Part shown: positions 12,841 through 26,400 of the stretch, one piece after another
Numbering within the stretch: position 1 is the stretch's first letter
Layout of the letters: each line of letters opens with the position of its first letter
Assembly: GCA_027886175.1 (NCBI GenBank)
Contig: JAJNNQ010000004.1
Location: forward strand, 2,814,001-2,878,000
Source: Phylloscopus collybita
Taxonomy: Eukaryota; Chordata; Aves; Passeriformes; Phylloscopidae
Direction: 5' to 3'
DNA length: 64,000 nt
The notes under the pieces: model-generated
What the model was told of the DNA's origin: nothing
The model's input: only the letters and a program-made list of their open reading frames with translations
Databases searched by the model: none
Made by a program: the position numbers and the translations under genes

Positions 12841-15800
12841 GAGCTCAACAACCTGGACATGTCCTGGCTTCATCTTGGGCACAGCACTGCTCCTGAGCTG
12901 GCTTCTCTAGTATAAAAAATGGAAAAGAGCAAAAAGTTTGTCCTGAAAGTTTGGTTAAAAAATTATGCTTTGCATTTCTACTTCTTGCTAAAGGGCAGAA
13001 TAAATATTGATGTGCTAGCAATGTCCGGCTGAGCTGTCTGGATAATCCTCTAATAAATTGTATAATAAAGAAGTGAATTCAGTGGGAGATCAGCTGTTTA
13101 CACTGATCTGTAATTGATCTCTAGCAAATAACACATGCAGCTAGAATCTTTCATGCTTTTAATGTGGATATTTCAGCCCTGGGGACATGGAGGATGAGGT
13201 GGCACAAGCCATTTCCTGCCTCTCTACTTGTAATGACAGTTTGCATAGTCACCAGGACCAGGAGCATCCTTTGCAGTAGGAGCCACTGCTGGCCAATTGA
13301 ACCCCGAGGCTCTGCATGAGCAGTGGGCAGCTGCACAGACCAGGGACTGATGTCTGGCAGAAATACCTTGCTAGGCAGAACTGGTTCTGCTCCTGCTGCT
13401 GCAGATTCAACACCAGGAGCTGAGAAGGGAGCTGGTTCTGCATTGCTGCAGGGGAACTGCTTGCAGGAGCTTGCTCCAGGGCTAACAGAGGTTCTGCAGG
13501 AAGCAGGACAGCTCTGGGGTTCTGGTGCCTGCTGTGGTCTTGGACCTCTTACTTCAGAGCAAACCTTTGGGAAGCAAGGCACACGATAGCTGGGAACCTG
13601 CACATTACTTGCTCAGGGACCCTGAACTAGATCCACCTGTCCTCGTGTGGATCCCTGGAAGACGGTCTGAATGTCTATTCTTTTGGCTCCAGGGCTATCA
13701 TATCCCAGGGTTTCTGGAGAGCTTTATACAGAGTCTGTGATGTTGTGAACCTGAAACATTGGAACAGCTGACCATGAAAATGCAGGTCTAATATTTCAGC
13801 ATCAGAGAAGGGATCTGCCCTTCTCTCCAGGGACTGGTGTCATGGTCATGAGCCCTTTTGTACCATATGACAATGAACTGAATAAAAGGAATTGGGTGCC
13901 TTCAACCAGCCCTCTATGCTCTCCTGCTCCTGCTATATTACCTAAAGCTTGGGCAGGAGACCAGAGGAATCTGCCTACTGTCCTGTAAATCCTGTCCCAA
14001 ATGTCTTGGAGAGGCCTTCCCCTGCTTTTCTTCCTGTCACAGCAGTGAAAAGGCAAGGGACACAATGTTTTCCTTATGGTCCAAAGCTGTACTTCTCAAG
14101 TCTTCTGCAACAGACCCACCTCTCCATCATACAACAGCACAAGCGGCCCTGCTGCTCAGTCTGGCTTTCCCTTGGTACCACAGAGGGACAGGCACTTCCC
14201 ACAGGCTTCCCTCCTGCTTCCCTGCCTGTTGAGCTGTGGGGCATGACACCTTTTAAAGCTTCTCACCCTCTGCTGAGGAGCTGCCCTGATGCTGGGCTTG
14301 AGGCCGCAGGGTTTGTGCCCAGCAGTGAATACTGAGTGTGCTTTGGCCCCAGAACAGGTTTTATGTGTGTCCTTTGGAGCCCTGGTGCATGTATGGGTGA
14401 AAGACTTGTTGTGTTGCAAACAAGGCCGAGCCCTGGGTCGATGCACGCTGTCAGAGGGAAGCGTCTGACAGCACCACCCTCCTGTCATCGCCCGGCGCCA
14501 TCTGCCTCCTCCGGAGGGCACAGGCTTACTCTGCCGGCAAGCAGACGCCTGGGGGATGCAGAGCATGTTGCCACATGCATGGCCAGTTTCAGTGCTAGGA
14601 AGGCCTTATTTAGTGCCTGTGAAACGAGATAAGCCAGACAGCGTTACGTTGGTATCAGTGGACAAAAGAACTCAAAGTTCCGCATAACAGCAACAACAAA
14701 AAAAGGTGTATCGAGTCTGATGTTAGATGATTCATAAAATAATTAGCGTTTCTGAGCATGTCCTAATTTCAGACGAAAGTGAAAATACAACAAGATGAGC
14801 AGAAAATGATGGGTTATGCTTTTAGAACAAGGGACTTCAATTGAGCCAGATGGGCCCAGATGTTTCCTCACACTCTGACTGAAATGATCACCTATTCAGA
14901 GAGATATGTTGTGGGAGAAACCGTAACAAAGATGCAAGAGGAAATTTTCCATAAGCAATGATTACGTTAAGGAGACTTGCAGCAGCTCTTACTGATCTAG
15001 TGAATTGTGTATGAAAATAGGAACATTTCATACTGGCTTAAAGAGGTGCTTGCTCCTGCTAATGCTTCAGCTTGTATTTTGATCCAAGAAAGACTTTATA
15101 AACACTCATCTCTCATCAACTGGTTTTGACTCCAGGTCTCCTTTTGGTCATCTGTTCTTTCTGTTCTTCGTTAATGCAAGCAAATCTCTCCTCTCTGTGC
15201 TTCAGCTTTCCTGACGAATGAGTTTGATAACAGTGGCTGTTTTTTCTTCAAACCTGCTTTTAGAGTTTCAGTTTAAAGTTACACCTAAGTAAAATTATTT
15301 TATATGGTTGCAACATTTGACATGATCAACCTAACCAGAGATCTCTAAAGAGTGTCTCACAAGGTAAAGGTTTCCCTTCTTCCCTGCAGATGCATTTGAA
15401 GCTGCCAAGGGATTATGTGTTTGTGAGGAGGTGTAAAGCATGTGTGCACTCATGCAGATGTGCCCACACAAGAAAATGAAATTTAAGACTATAACACTAG
15501 GAGACTAGTTGGTATTAGGAAGATATTGAGGCCATCAGGTCCAGAACGGGTCTGGGGACGCTTGATCTGTCTGTCCTGAGTGCTCCGTTGCTCCCTGCAC
15601 TCCACCTCACCCTCCTGGCTGCAGTCAGTCCCATATGATATGAGAAAGAAGGTTTGGTTTATTTTTCTGCTCCGGTTTGCTTTATTTTTTGGCTGTGGTG
15701 CTCAGGTGCACAGCTGTGTGGAAGCTGTCCTTGGACACCCTGACTACACAGCTCAGTATCTTGTTACTTGATCCTCTGCTTTGCTGTCCTTGTCTTCCCC

Positions 15801-17190
15801 TTTCACAGCTCAATCCTCTCTCAAATAAGCAGAACATACAAAAATGACACAACAGGGGGGTGGCTGGGAAAGTGAGACAACCTACTTCATCACTGTGAAA
15901 GTCTTCTAAAGGAAACCTTACAAGTCTGGGAGTCACTTCTCTTCTTCTAAATGCTCTCAGAGTGAGGAAAAGGGGCCTCTCCCACCTGGCCTAATCTTCA
16001 AAGTGCTCCACTGTCAGCCTCTGCATTGGAGCTGTGGCTCTTAGAGCCCCACCATACATATTGAAGGAGCTGATGGGTCTTGGATGACACAGGGTAGGGC
16101 CTCTGTCTCTTCACAGAGGTTCACTGAGAGCTGTTGTACCCCTCCTCCATGAGCTGTATCACAGTCCAGCTCAGCTGGAAAGGAAGGCAGGGTATAATTT
16201 TTTAGTATTAATTACATTGCAGAGCAATGTTTCTCTCTCAGGTGCACCTGACCCAGCTTCTCCACTGTCAGGAACTAGTTCCTGCTAGAGTTTTTCCTCA
16301 GGCTGGCAGATCAAAAACGACCAATGCGATCCAATGCTTCCTTCTCCTCCTTGCATGATGAAAGTGTTAGTCCCAGGGATCTGGGCTTGCTTTACAGCCA
16401 AACAGTAAACTGCTTCCTGTGACTAACATAGGGCAGCAGGTTTCTCACCACATGCCTCAAACACTATTGCAGAATGGCAGAAGGTCTGCACAAACACAGT
16501 CTGAGATGTGCATGAGGTGTGAGAAGCTGCTGTATCCATCAGACACAAACAGGTTCTTCTTGGGAAGGGATTCCCAAAAGGAGGACAGTGGAGAGCTGGA
16601 CAGCAGTAATGACAAACATTTCTCTGGAGGCTTGTTCCTCCTCTGCTTGGCCACTTTCCTCTGAGCCCCCACTGAGCAAAATTGGTGTTCTGATTCTTAC
16701 TGTGGAGGCCTGTTTGCAGGTCTCAAATTGTCTAGAGCTGTACCAGTAGCTTAATAGTCCCTGAGGTGAATGTCTTATAGTTTCTGTTCTTCATATAAGA
16801 AAAGCCTAATGTCGTTAGTCAAATTTTAACTGTGCTCTGGATCCCTGTATTGTGGATTAACCACTGAGAGCCCCAGTGGGCAGAGCTCATACTCATGTTC
16901 AGTTGTTTCAAGCAATGCTAAAAGCACACAGCTGTTAAAAGAATAATCTTATGCAGGTAGTAACTCCTCACCATCCCCTCACACCTGTTACTTAGCAGCT
17001 TACAAAATCTCCTTTCTGCTGGTGGGAATAAAGAGGATTTTTTCCCCCCCTGCCTTTTCAGTAGGTTTCTGGGTAGGAGTTAGTTGTGCAGAAACAAAAA
17101 TTACAATTTCCTGACCTGATCTTGCTGTAGGAGGCAATACCCGCCCCATGCTCTCCCCAGGCAGCTGCAGCGTGAGCAGATCAGCAAAAT
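12841..17190. other. Intergenic region with a GC-rich patch, no gene recognised
   Basis: No supported gene. The part from about 13.2 to 14.6 kb is richer in G+C than its surroundings and therefore has longer chance frames on both strands (up to 150 codons on the minus strand at 13151-13603). Their composition is low-complexity (Pro, Ser, Ala, Gln) and opposite-strand frames are equally open, so I do not call them coding. The sharpest GC patch is near 14430-14560. Confidence 0.5.
14447..14472. repeat. Perfect inverted repeat carrying two TGACAG cores
   Basis: GCTGTCAG (14447-14454) and CTGACAGC (14465-14472) form a perfect 8-bp inverted repeat separated by 10 nt, inside a local GC-rich patch. 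TGACAG is the core recognised by MEIS/TGIF-type TALE homeodomain proteins, so a dimeric site is possible. No function is shown by sequence alone. Confidence 0.6.
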
Positions 17191-17196
17191 GCAGCT

Positions 17197-17224
17197 GGGA
17201 GGGAGGGAGGGAGGGAGGGAGGGA
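17197..17224 (+). repeat. (GGGA)7 tandem array, G-quadruplex candidate
   Basis: Seven perfect GGGA units are followed by further G runs (gaggaggga). Runs of three G separated by one A meet the standard G-quadruplex pattern. The array is polypurine on this strand. Confidence 0.9.
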
Positions 17225-17585
17225 GAGGAGGGAGATGCAAAGCCTCCCTGAGCATCTTCAGGCACCATGGATGCACAGAGACATAAACCTGCCTTGAAGT
17301 ATGCCTTGGTAGATGGTTACCCTCAGCTATTGCTACCACTGGACCTCAGAAATGATAAATATTCATTTAGGAAAGAGAGCTCCCAGGTAACCACCAATCC
17401 TTCCTTAAGCAGCTCTTTTACAATGCACAAATGTGCATAAACCACAGCTCCCAAATGCAGAGTGCTTTTTGCATGCACCATGGGATGAGGGAACATCATT
17501 CCCTCAGCCTTTGCAAGCCAAATGCAACTTTACTGATGATCTCAACAACCTCTCCCTTGTGACTGCATCACAAGCTTTCCTTTCT

Positions 17586-17588
<3 letters not shown>

Positions 17589-17616
<28 letters not shown>
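17589..17616 (+). repeat. Poly-T tract (28 T)
   Basis: An uninterrupted run of 28 T preceded by a CT-rich stretch. It could be the reverse complement of a retroposed poly-A tail, but no recognisable element is attached. Confidence 0.9.
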
Positions 17617-17619
<3 letters not shown>

Positions 17620-20600
17620 TTGGAAATAGGGGGCAGTGAGAAGATGAGATAAAGACAAACTGCAGAGCTGTGAGACACAGTGGTTCCTCAGCAGATCCAC
17701 AGAAACTCTCCCAGGAGTGCAAAAGCTGTTCTCAGATCTCTGGTTTATGTTGGTGTTTGAGCACTTAGTGTATGAGATACTGCAAGAGTCACTGAATCCT
17801 AATCAAAGCAACTTTCAAAAAGAGAGAAGCTGCTTGACAATGAATCTGGACACCAGGGGTTCAGGCATTTTGCACCCTGGCATTCAGCAGCTGTTACCTG
17901 GAAGGACTCCCCTAGGGGATCTGGTATTTCAGAGAACTCCTTTCAAAGCAAGAGTCAGTTGTTAAACCAGGCACAGGGGAGTCTGAATATTTATTCAGCC
18001 TTAGCTCTGCCCCCTTGAGCATGACACAGCAGCTCTCTATTGTGAACACTCACCTGCTGTCAAATTAGCAGGACTGCAGTTTGGACAGGGAGTTGTGTTC
18101 ATAGAAATCCTAGGAAGCAGTTTTTCCTACACTGAAAACACTGCACTGTGCTTCCTGGAAGCACAGAAAAGACAAGAATGTATTTGGGAGCTCTAGTTTC
18201 TTACAAATACTAGGTACATCCCACCACTGCTGCTAAAGGAATCAGATTGCCTCACTGGGTATAAGCACAGGTTCTGAGGGTTTTTTTGAATGCAGAATTC
18301 TTCAGCAGTTCTTAATTTCTAACATAATTTTAGTTCATCTTGAATTGTACAATATAAAATCTTCCAGTGAAAATAGATGACCTTTGTTGCTGTCACTGCC
18401 AGTTTAGAACCTGCCTTCTCACACAGGACACGTGTCAGTAAAGTCAAAAAGAAATTCTAGATAAACCAAACTGAAATACAAGGTGAAGTCACTTTTATTA
18501 ATGCTGTCTGGTTACCAGCAATACAGTGTTGAACGAACACAAGCCATGGGTAAATAAAAGATTACTAGATCTTGGCCTGTGAAAGGAAATGCTTGCCTTG
18601 TCACTGCAGTTGAAATTGCTCCCATAATGGCTCTAGTTCAGTCCTGGAGGACAGTATGTGGGATATTATCAAAATGAAAATGTCATGGGTCCTCATCTCC
18701 ACAGGTGGCTGCACTCTTGTGTGTTCTGCAGAACTCTGCAGCTGGGGTGCTTGCTGCTCCCAAAGTGTTGGTGAATCCTGCTGGTGAGGGCACCCACACA
18801 GTTAAAAGGGATGTTCTTGTACCACCTGAAACCCATGCATGAACTGAGCTCTCTTGTCTCCAGAGGCCCTGGGAAAGAAATTTGCTTTACATGGATGATT
18901 GAAGGCTGCCAAGCAGTTAGCAGAAATGGTGATGTCCTCAAGTCGTGCCCACTGCACTCCCTCCTGCACAGTGGGCTGGGAAAGCAACCTGCCTGTGTGC
19001 TGTCATGGGGTCCTGTGTACCTGCTAGGAGTTATAAGGGGGTCTGCATGTGCCCTTCTGAGGGGCTTTGCAGGGGCCAGCGAAAGTGAGAGGCTCTGCAC
19101 TGTCTGGCCTGGAGCTGAGGCAACTCCCTGAGACAAAGTCCTCTGGCAGCAGTGTATGTGCTCCCCTCCCACTGTGCCCCCATCACAGGGACTTCCAGTG
19201 TCTGGAAGAAAATATGCCTGAGCATCTCTACCAGAAACACATTTCTGAGGGTTCCTCTGAGGAGAAACCCCTGCCGATTTGGGTCAATGCTACTTCCTGC
19301 ATCTTGCAAACAACTATTTTAAGGATGTGACTTATTTGTGTGTGCTATCTGAAACAAGTCAAATGCCCTCAAAAACATCAGAGAAACCCCTGCCACCCTG
19401 GATTATCTGTGCAACCAACCCCCAACAGATTCCTGCTCTAACAACAGCATCCTGTCTTCATCCTTTTTCCCAGGTAGTGTCAGGTCTAACAGTTAGTAGA
19501 TTTGGGAGTTCTTCTGTTTCAAAAATATGATAATCATTCTCTCTCTGCCCTACTTCTATGCTTTCTGGCATTCAGAAAGGTCAATAGTTTAATTCCTAAA
19601 GGAGCTGAATATGTATTTCTTTTGTATCTGAAGAACTGAATAAAACAGAGGGTGATTTTTTTTTTTTGATGCTGTATATTGGCAACAATCTAAAACTTTC
19701 TTGTTAGTCTAGTTCTTCTGGTATACCTGCAAAGAAGTTTTATCAGTAAAAATCATCTTTTGCCAGCTGGTGTATAGCATCTGTTTTGTCCATGGTAACA
19801 CACTTTTTAAACAACATTCCTTTGTCAAAACAGAGGATGTGGCATCACTGTGCTGGAGGAGAGGGGTGTCAAACTGTCCAGGGACCTGGTGCAAGAAGGA
19901 GGAGCAGTGGAGAGTGAAAGAGGGTTCAGGCACGGGCTTAAGAGCCCCTGTGAACATACCCACAGCTGTACCTTAGAGAGGATGCTGAGAGAAACTTCCC
20001 CAAGGACTATGGGGCCTCTGGCTGAGTCTGAGGGGAGTTACTGAGTGCTGGTATGACATGTGTGCCATGGAACTACCTACTCTGCCTGGAAACTGCTGCA
20101 AGCTGGAGGGAATTCATTTACTATGCCTTGACTTCTCTTCATCTGATTATGAGTTTCCTCAAGAGCATGTTGTTCAGTGCCTGTTCTGACAAAAATATGT
20201 CCCCAGTAAGGTCCCTGGTATCTTTATGCACCATGGTGAGTATAACCACAACAGAGAGATGGTCAAAATATCTCTTATGTTTTTTCAGGCTGAGCAGGAA
20301 GGTGGAAAAGTGGGAGTCACTCCACCCTAGTGGCTGGATAACTTGCTCTGCTTCCCTTGCATAGGTAAGAAGGAGAGAGGTTCGTGCCTACTATCATCAC
20401 CCCAGTTTCAGCTGGCTTAACATCAGCATGGTGGTGACCCTAAATGTCAGGCAGTTTCATGAGCATGCAGATCATGTGTTGTTGTTTTAGCAGATTTCCC
20501 GGTTGCTGGTCTCTGGATAAGAACTCAGTTCCAGGGGTTAGCTCAAGAGAAGGCAGACTTCGCAAAGAAACTGAAATTAGAAATTATGTATTAAAAATGA

Positions 20601-21387
20601 ATTGTGTATTCCAGCAGGTGAATTGAAATGAGTGCATTATAAATAATAAATAAAATAAATAGCATGTGATTTAAATCCTATAAATATAACAGAAGGGAAT
20701 ACTTGTGTACTGAACCTTTTGAAATCTTGAAAATGTTAAAATAGCACAGATGGGTAGCCAAACATTGCACAGACTTCTGATGCAGCCAAGTTTTTTTTTT
20801 TACTTTGGTTTTTCAAGAGTTAGCCTGGCTTGTAGGCAGTTTGAGGGTAAAAGTAAAAAAAAAGTCTACGTTACTTCCATAGCTTCTTACTGACAACCAC
20901 ATTCTCTGGTTCCTCTTTCCTCTTTGATCCACCTTAAACTGAAGGTCTTAACATAAAACTCCTAATCCTTCAAAGAAACCTAAGGCTCTGAAAGAAATGC
21001 AAAAATTTATTGCCTTTGCTACTTTCCCACTTCCCTTTTTGTATATGCAGCTGGGATTAAAAGCAGCTGCTCTTCGTTGGTGTTTGCACAACACCCAAAT
21101 CAGCAGATTTGGTCCATCTCTGGGTTTTCTAAATTCTGCTAAAAAGCCTGCATTTTCGAGGCAGCCATCAAGCTTGCATTCCTGCAAGAGCCCAGACTGA
21201 ATCTGCCTGCCTGAAGGCAGCACCAGGTGCTTTGTTCTTGCACCCTCCCTTCCCTCATGCCACTTCTGAAACGACACAGTTGTCCTTACAAGAGATCTCT
21301 GCTTCAGTTCATATCATCTGCACCAGCCTGGAAAGCTGCATATTCCCACTGCTTGTACAAACAGCTACGTGGTAGTGCTCACTGTAT
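17617..21387. other. Intergenic region, no gene recognised
   Basis: About 3.8 kb with no supported exon, RNA or repeat. The longest frame (18693-19172, minus strand) has no homology I recognise and is matched by open frames on the other strand. Confidence 0.5.
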
Positions 21388-21470
21388 CCCATGGCAGGGG
21401 GGCTGGAGCTAGATGATCTTTCTTGCCTCTTTCAACCCAAACAATTCTGCTGAAATGATTCTGTGATTTT
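21388..21470 (+). mobile_element. CR1 3' tail fragment, + orientation
   Basis: This short piece matches the end of the avian CR1 3' UTR: CCATGGCAGGGGGGCTGGA, then 'CTAGATGATCTT', then 'TTTCAACCCAAACAATTCTG', ending near the terminal short repeat 'GATTCTGTGATT'. Only about 80 nt remain, so it is a heavily 5'-truncated insertion. Confidence 0.85.
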
Positions 21471-22533
21471 ACTGCAGTCCTCAAGCAAAGTCTCAGGTAC
21501 TCATATGAAAAGAACCGCTTTGAATGGGGGATCACTGTGCCCTGGAGGCTTTGTAAAATATATTTCTGTTGTATAGCATAGTAAAACAAGAAGCTCTGAA
21601 AGCATTTCTCCATTGGTGCTACATCATATCGTCCTTTCCTTGATTTCCATGTAGTCTCATGTTTCCTGCAAGATTAAAATTAAAAAATTCTTTGTATCAA
21701 GAACATACAAGAAAGCTGCTGCTTGATATTAGAGATGTGTTGGTGCTCTTTTCCTGGTGCAGTCCTGACTGTTAACAGAGAATTGTGTGCCACTCAGTAC
21801 CTGACCCCAAGACTGGCTCCGTGCAAATAGTCAGAACTTCCCATAGAATAAACTTCTGCTCATTCTGAGTGAAAAAGCAGGTCCTTCATTAACTTTACTG
21901 CCTTTTGCTCATGCAATTCTTATGAAAGTAGTCCCCAGATGGCACTGTTCGGCCATTTAATGTGATTTTTTCTTGTCTGGCTTTCTTTTTTTTTTTTTTA
22001 AGTTCATATGCAATGTAGTCCTTGAAAAAAACACTACAGATTCTCTGTACAGAAAGGGACTGCTTCCTAGGAGCCGTGGCTTGGTGATGGAATTATTTGT
22101 TTCTTCTTGTTTTTAGAGTCTCTCCAACAGAAATGGCTTCATTCTTTTTGAATGTCAGTGTTCTACAGTTCTCTGCTCTCCAGGAATCCCTTCCTCTGAT
22201 GATAGATCTCCTCTCTCACCTTAGAATGTTCTTCAAGTATTGCAGGCAGCAAGAAGCTGACAGCAAGGGCCTGCTTTATTTGGCTAGGTGGCATATCCTA
22301 AAGCATCATACTCACAACCTGCCATCCCTCTTTGCAGCTCCAGCTTCCCATACTTAAGGGTCAAGGGTCTTTATATTTCTTTCTTTAATGTCTTTTTTAT
22401 GACTGCTTCCACTGTTAAGCCACATTTCAACTACTTGTAAGAAAACCAAGGTGACCTTGATACATTTTTCTCTAGACAAAATTTCAAGGTAATAAGAGAC
22501 TTCTAAACTGTTAGTAACTATAAGATTGCTACT

Positions 22534-23460
22534 GCTATGGTTTGAGAGAAAGCCAAGGAATAATTTTTCTTGTTGCATTCAGTACTCAGGAAGGGGACCC
22601 AGAACCAGATAAAAACAGGGTAACACAATGGACAGAAATAGCTGGGGAAGAATGCCACCCACAGTGGCAGTGAAACCTGCTCTTGGGTGGAAAGAATCAA
22701 GTTCTTGATCTAGTAAGAGAAATGGTGAGCTTTAAAAGGAAAAAATGTGTTTATTCAGTAAAGTCATGTTAACACAACAAAATGAGGGAGACAGGTTTAT
22801 AGGTACTTGTCTAGATTTGGAAAGATAGGCGTCTGCTAAGGAAGGCAGGAGCCTCACTTGAAGATGTAAAATCCCCCCTCCAAATTATTATAATATTGAA
22901 ATTAAGGGCTTCTCAGGCAAAGATATGGGAATAGGAAAACAGTCCTTTACCAGGAAAATGAAAATAAAAATGCAGTAGTAGAAAAAACCCCAAACAAACA
23001 AAAAGAAAACACTGACGGAGTCACAATACAACCTTACACCCTGTTGATCAGGGTGTTGGTAGCAGTCCAATCAAATCCTCCTGAAGTGACAGATGTGGTT
23101 CTGTTGAAGCAATGATCCTGTAGAAGGGTGCAGTTCTCCTCTGAAGGTCCAGTGGTGGTGTAGATGGGTCCAGCCCTCTGGGAATGCAGTGGACACAGGC
23201 TGCCTCAGTGTTCTGACTCTCAGATTTTTATCCAGGTAGGAATGCTTGGCTTCTCCCCCTGGGTGGAGCATCTCACAATGGGATGATGTAATTGTATCAG
23301 TCATGCAGTGAGACTCATCAGCCCATTAACAGAAGATATCCCACTGGAGGGAGGATGGGTCATGGAAGAGATAAAAAACACTGCCCCACCTAGTTTAACA
23401 GCTGGTAATAGAACACATACTTTTGGTTACATCTTGCATTGCAGCCTAAGACAGGACTCA
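22534..23460. mobile_element. Probable avian endogenous retrovirus LTR (old copy)
   Basis: The stretch resembles an LTR type common in passerine genomes. Recognised blocks are 'GGTTTGAGAGAAAGCC', 'GTGTTTATTCAGTAAAG', 'GGGTGTTGGTAGCAGTCC', 'GTCCAGCCCTCTGGGAATGC' and 'GGAGCATCTCACAATGGGAT'. The 'tttattc' near 22751 is the complement of a GAATAAA signal, which suggests minus orientation. The boundaries are approximate and the element is non-coding. Recognition is from memory and needs a repeat-library search. Confidence 0.55.
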
Positions 23461-26400
23461 GCTTGGAATTCTGAGGAAGAGCTGATTAAGAGAAGTCAAA
23501 GGCAGTAGGTGCTGACTGCTATAGCCCGTTCAGAGACAGGACTGATATGTGCTGTCCTGTGGATAGTAAATTGTTTACATTTTTACTAGTGATTTTTGGC
23601 ACAAGAATTAGAACTGGATTATTCAAGGAGATGAGAGCAGTGATACGACTTGAGCTTCAGTAACCCAAAGTGATAAGATTATGGTCGTGAGAACCAGCAG
23701 CTAGAATCTTTGTGTTCAGCCAGAAATACACCTGAGGTTGTGTGGGAGAAACAAAATGCATGATAGCATGCCAGTTACAAAATGATCAGAGAGTTGGTGG
23801 GGCACAGCTGGAAGAAGCTCTTCAGATATACCATGGCCATTGCCAGCAGAGAGGAAAGATACTCTCAGGGTCACTCGTGACCTACTGAGGCCTTCTTCAA
23901 ACACTGTGGGCAGTGCGGGTCACTTGCAATATTGAAATGAGGCCCAGTGTGACAAACTATAACCTTAGTGGGTGCAGCACAGCCAAAAGGGGCCAAAGTG
24001 TGGAGACAGTGTTCTCTACAAAGCTACCAGTGCAGGGGATGAAAAACGTGCTAGGAGTAAGAGGAACTAGGCTGGATGATGTGAGGCTCTGGCATGTGAA
24101 CAAGGCATTCCCAATATGCTCAGGGTGGAAATTCACAGCTTCCTAGCAATTGTAACTCATCTTCTTGGAACAACCTTAGAAGCCCAAATAACAAGAAGAT
24201 GAGTGTGACAGATTTAAGGAAGCCAGTATCTAAGATGATACAAAAACGATGAGCTGTGGCCTCTTCATCTATTTCCCTGTGCCATTTTGCTTGAAAAAAA
24301 GAGACATGATTTTTATAGTTTATTCTTCCTTGTGGAGTTTTTGGGATTGAGTTTAATCACTGTTACAAGTACAATAATAGAAAAAGACCCCTCCAAAAAC
24401 GAACCAGAGGGGAAAAAAAAACAACAAAAAAAAATCTTGACCTGTTGTTGTAACTATTACACTGTGTGCTTTTGGTGTTCTGCCTATGTTGATAATTAAA
24501 CTCACTGCAGAGTTTGCTACAGCTTAAAATGGAGTGTGTAAGGAAGACTCCTACTTCAATAAAAGAGGATACTCAGATCCTGTCCTAATAATACAGGCAT
24601 TCAAGGAATGGAAAACCTTTCTTAATGAGGACTGAATAGAAATCTCATCTTCCAGTTTTTGATTCTTGGTAATAGTAACTCTTGTGCTCATTGAAAGCTT
24701 TCAAAATTCATTAAAATGGACACAAAACTATTATTATTATTTTTCTTTTTCTACTCTCAGGAGCACTGGTGATCTTTGAAAATCCTCCAAATGCTCAGCT
24801 GATTCCAGTGTTGCTGAGACCCAAGTCTCATTCTTCATCTACATTTTGAGAACACAGGCACTGAGAACAGCCTGAGTAAGGAAGAAATCCTCTTTAAGCT
24901 CTGTCTCATTTGATGGATATGCCAGAAGCTGTTTTGGAAATGAAAAAAAAAAAGCTCAGACAAGGAAACTTTTTCAGTTTAATAGTGCAGATAAAGTTAA
25001 CAGCCTGCAATCAGATGTAAGGAGTTTTTTGCTGATTTCCTTTAGAAATAGGATTTATAGACTTATAATGTCTCTATGTGTTAGTGTCAGTCCACCTTAA
25101 CATTTTATTCCCCTTATCAAGTACAAAGAAACATGCAGAGAGGCAGCAATGTTGCATGACTTGAGGAGAAAGGTGGCTGAGTAAGGTAGAGAGGCCCTAT
25201 GAAAGGCTAGAAGTGATATCAAGCCCCTCAAGATTTGAGCCTCTAAAGATTTGAAGCCAGCTTTGCAATTTTTTTTTGTTGTTGTCCCTCAGTAGATGTA
25301 GCTAGACATCTAGTAGTTATAATTATTTCCCTTGTGAACATTATATGCTTGGCTAGTGTTTGTTTTAAGGGAAAGGGAAGATCCCAAGGTGAATGGGCTG
25401 CCTGGATGAGAGCCACCAGGAGTAAGGTCAGGATTGAGCAGTAACTGGGGGAGAGATAATTCCAGCAGTGGACCACCAACTCAGTGACCACCTACTCCAA
25501 ACAGACCCCAGAGTCAGACAGAGGGAAGAACTGCACCTGCAGAGTAATTAGCATGGCAAGTAGCAGGTTGGGTACTAATTAATGAAATTCATGTAATCTC
25601 TAAGCAGTGAATGCTGATGCTATGTTAAAATGTACAAATGGCGTAAAGTTTTGATGATTGGTGAGTCAACCTTTTGTGGGCTACCACTCTGCTCCCTCCT
25701 TTGCACAAACCAGAATTAGAGGTAGAAATACCTCACCTGGCTGTGTGAGTTGGTGCTGCACAATACAGAAGGAGCCTGCAGTTGGGACAAGAGAAGCACT
25801 AAAGCAAACTTCTCTTATTAGACCTTAGGAATCCATGAGACATAATAATTGGCTCAATTAATAGGCAGGGGAGCAAGAGGTCCAGCCATATAAAGAAATT
25901 AAACTCTAGAAAACCTAGCTGGTTTAGTTTTTGTGCCTGGCGCTGTTTTCTTGGCCTGGCTGCAGTGGTCAGGTGTGAACACAGAGACAGGCAACTGAAA
26001 CGTGATACTGCAGATAGTCTGTCTCAGGATCTTACTTCCACTGGGCAACACTGCACCAGGCTTGGCCCCCGGCAACAATTCAGGCAGGCTAAGTTCCCTC
26101 TGATCCCCTATGCTCCTTCACAGGGTGGGCAACAGCTGACAGCTTCCCCCCATGGAAAACACACCACTCTGCAATTGCAGAAGCAAGCTGGGAAAACCCC
26201 AAAATCAATGGTCTTGGAGAGGTAGCTGATTCAGGGTATGGAGGAGAGAGGGCTCAGGTGTGATGACTCTGGCCCACGAAGGAGCAGGTAGGCTTTTCCC
26301 ACAGGGGAGGAAATGGGTACATCTGCATGTCAGGCTGTTACTCTGCAACAAAGCTATCAGAGCAAGAAATTCTAGGTACATAGCACTGGAAGAAATTTAT

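Noticed and set aside
13151..13603. Minus-strand frame of 150 codons
   Set aside because: Low-complexity composition, equally open frames on the other strand, no domain recognised and no splice context. It is explained by local GC richness.
18693..19172. Minus-strand frame of 159 codons
   Set aside because: No recognisable homology, mirrored by open + strand frames, and no promoter, splice or polyadenylation context that would support a gene.
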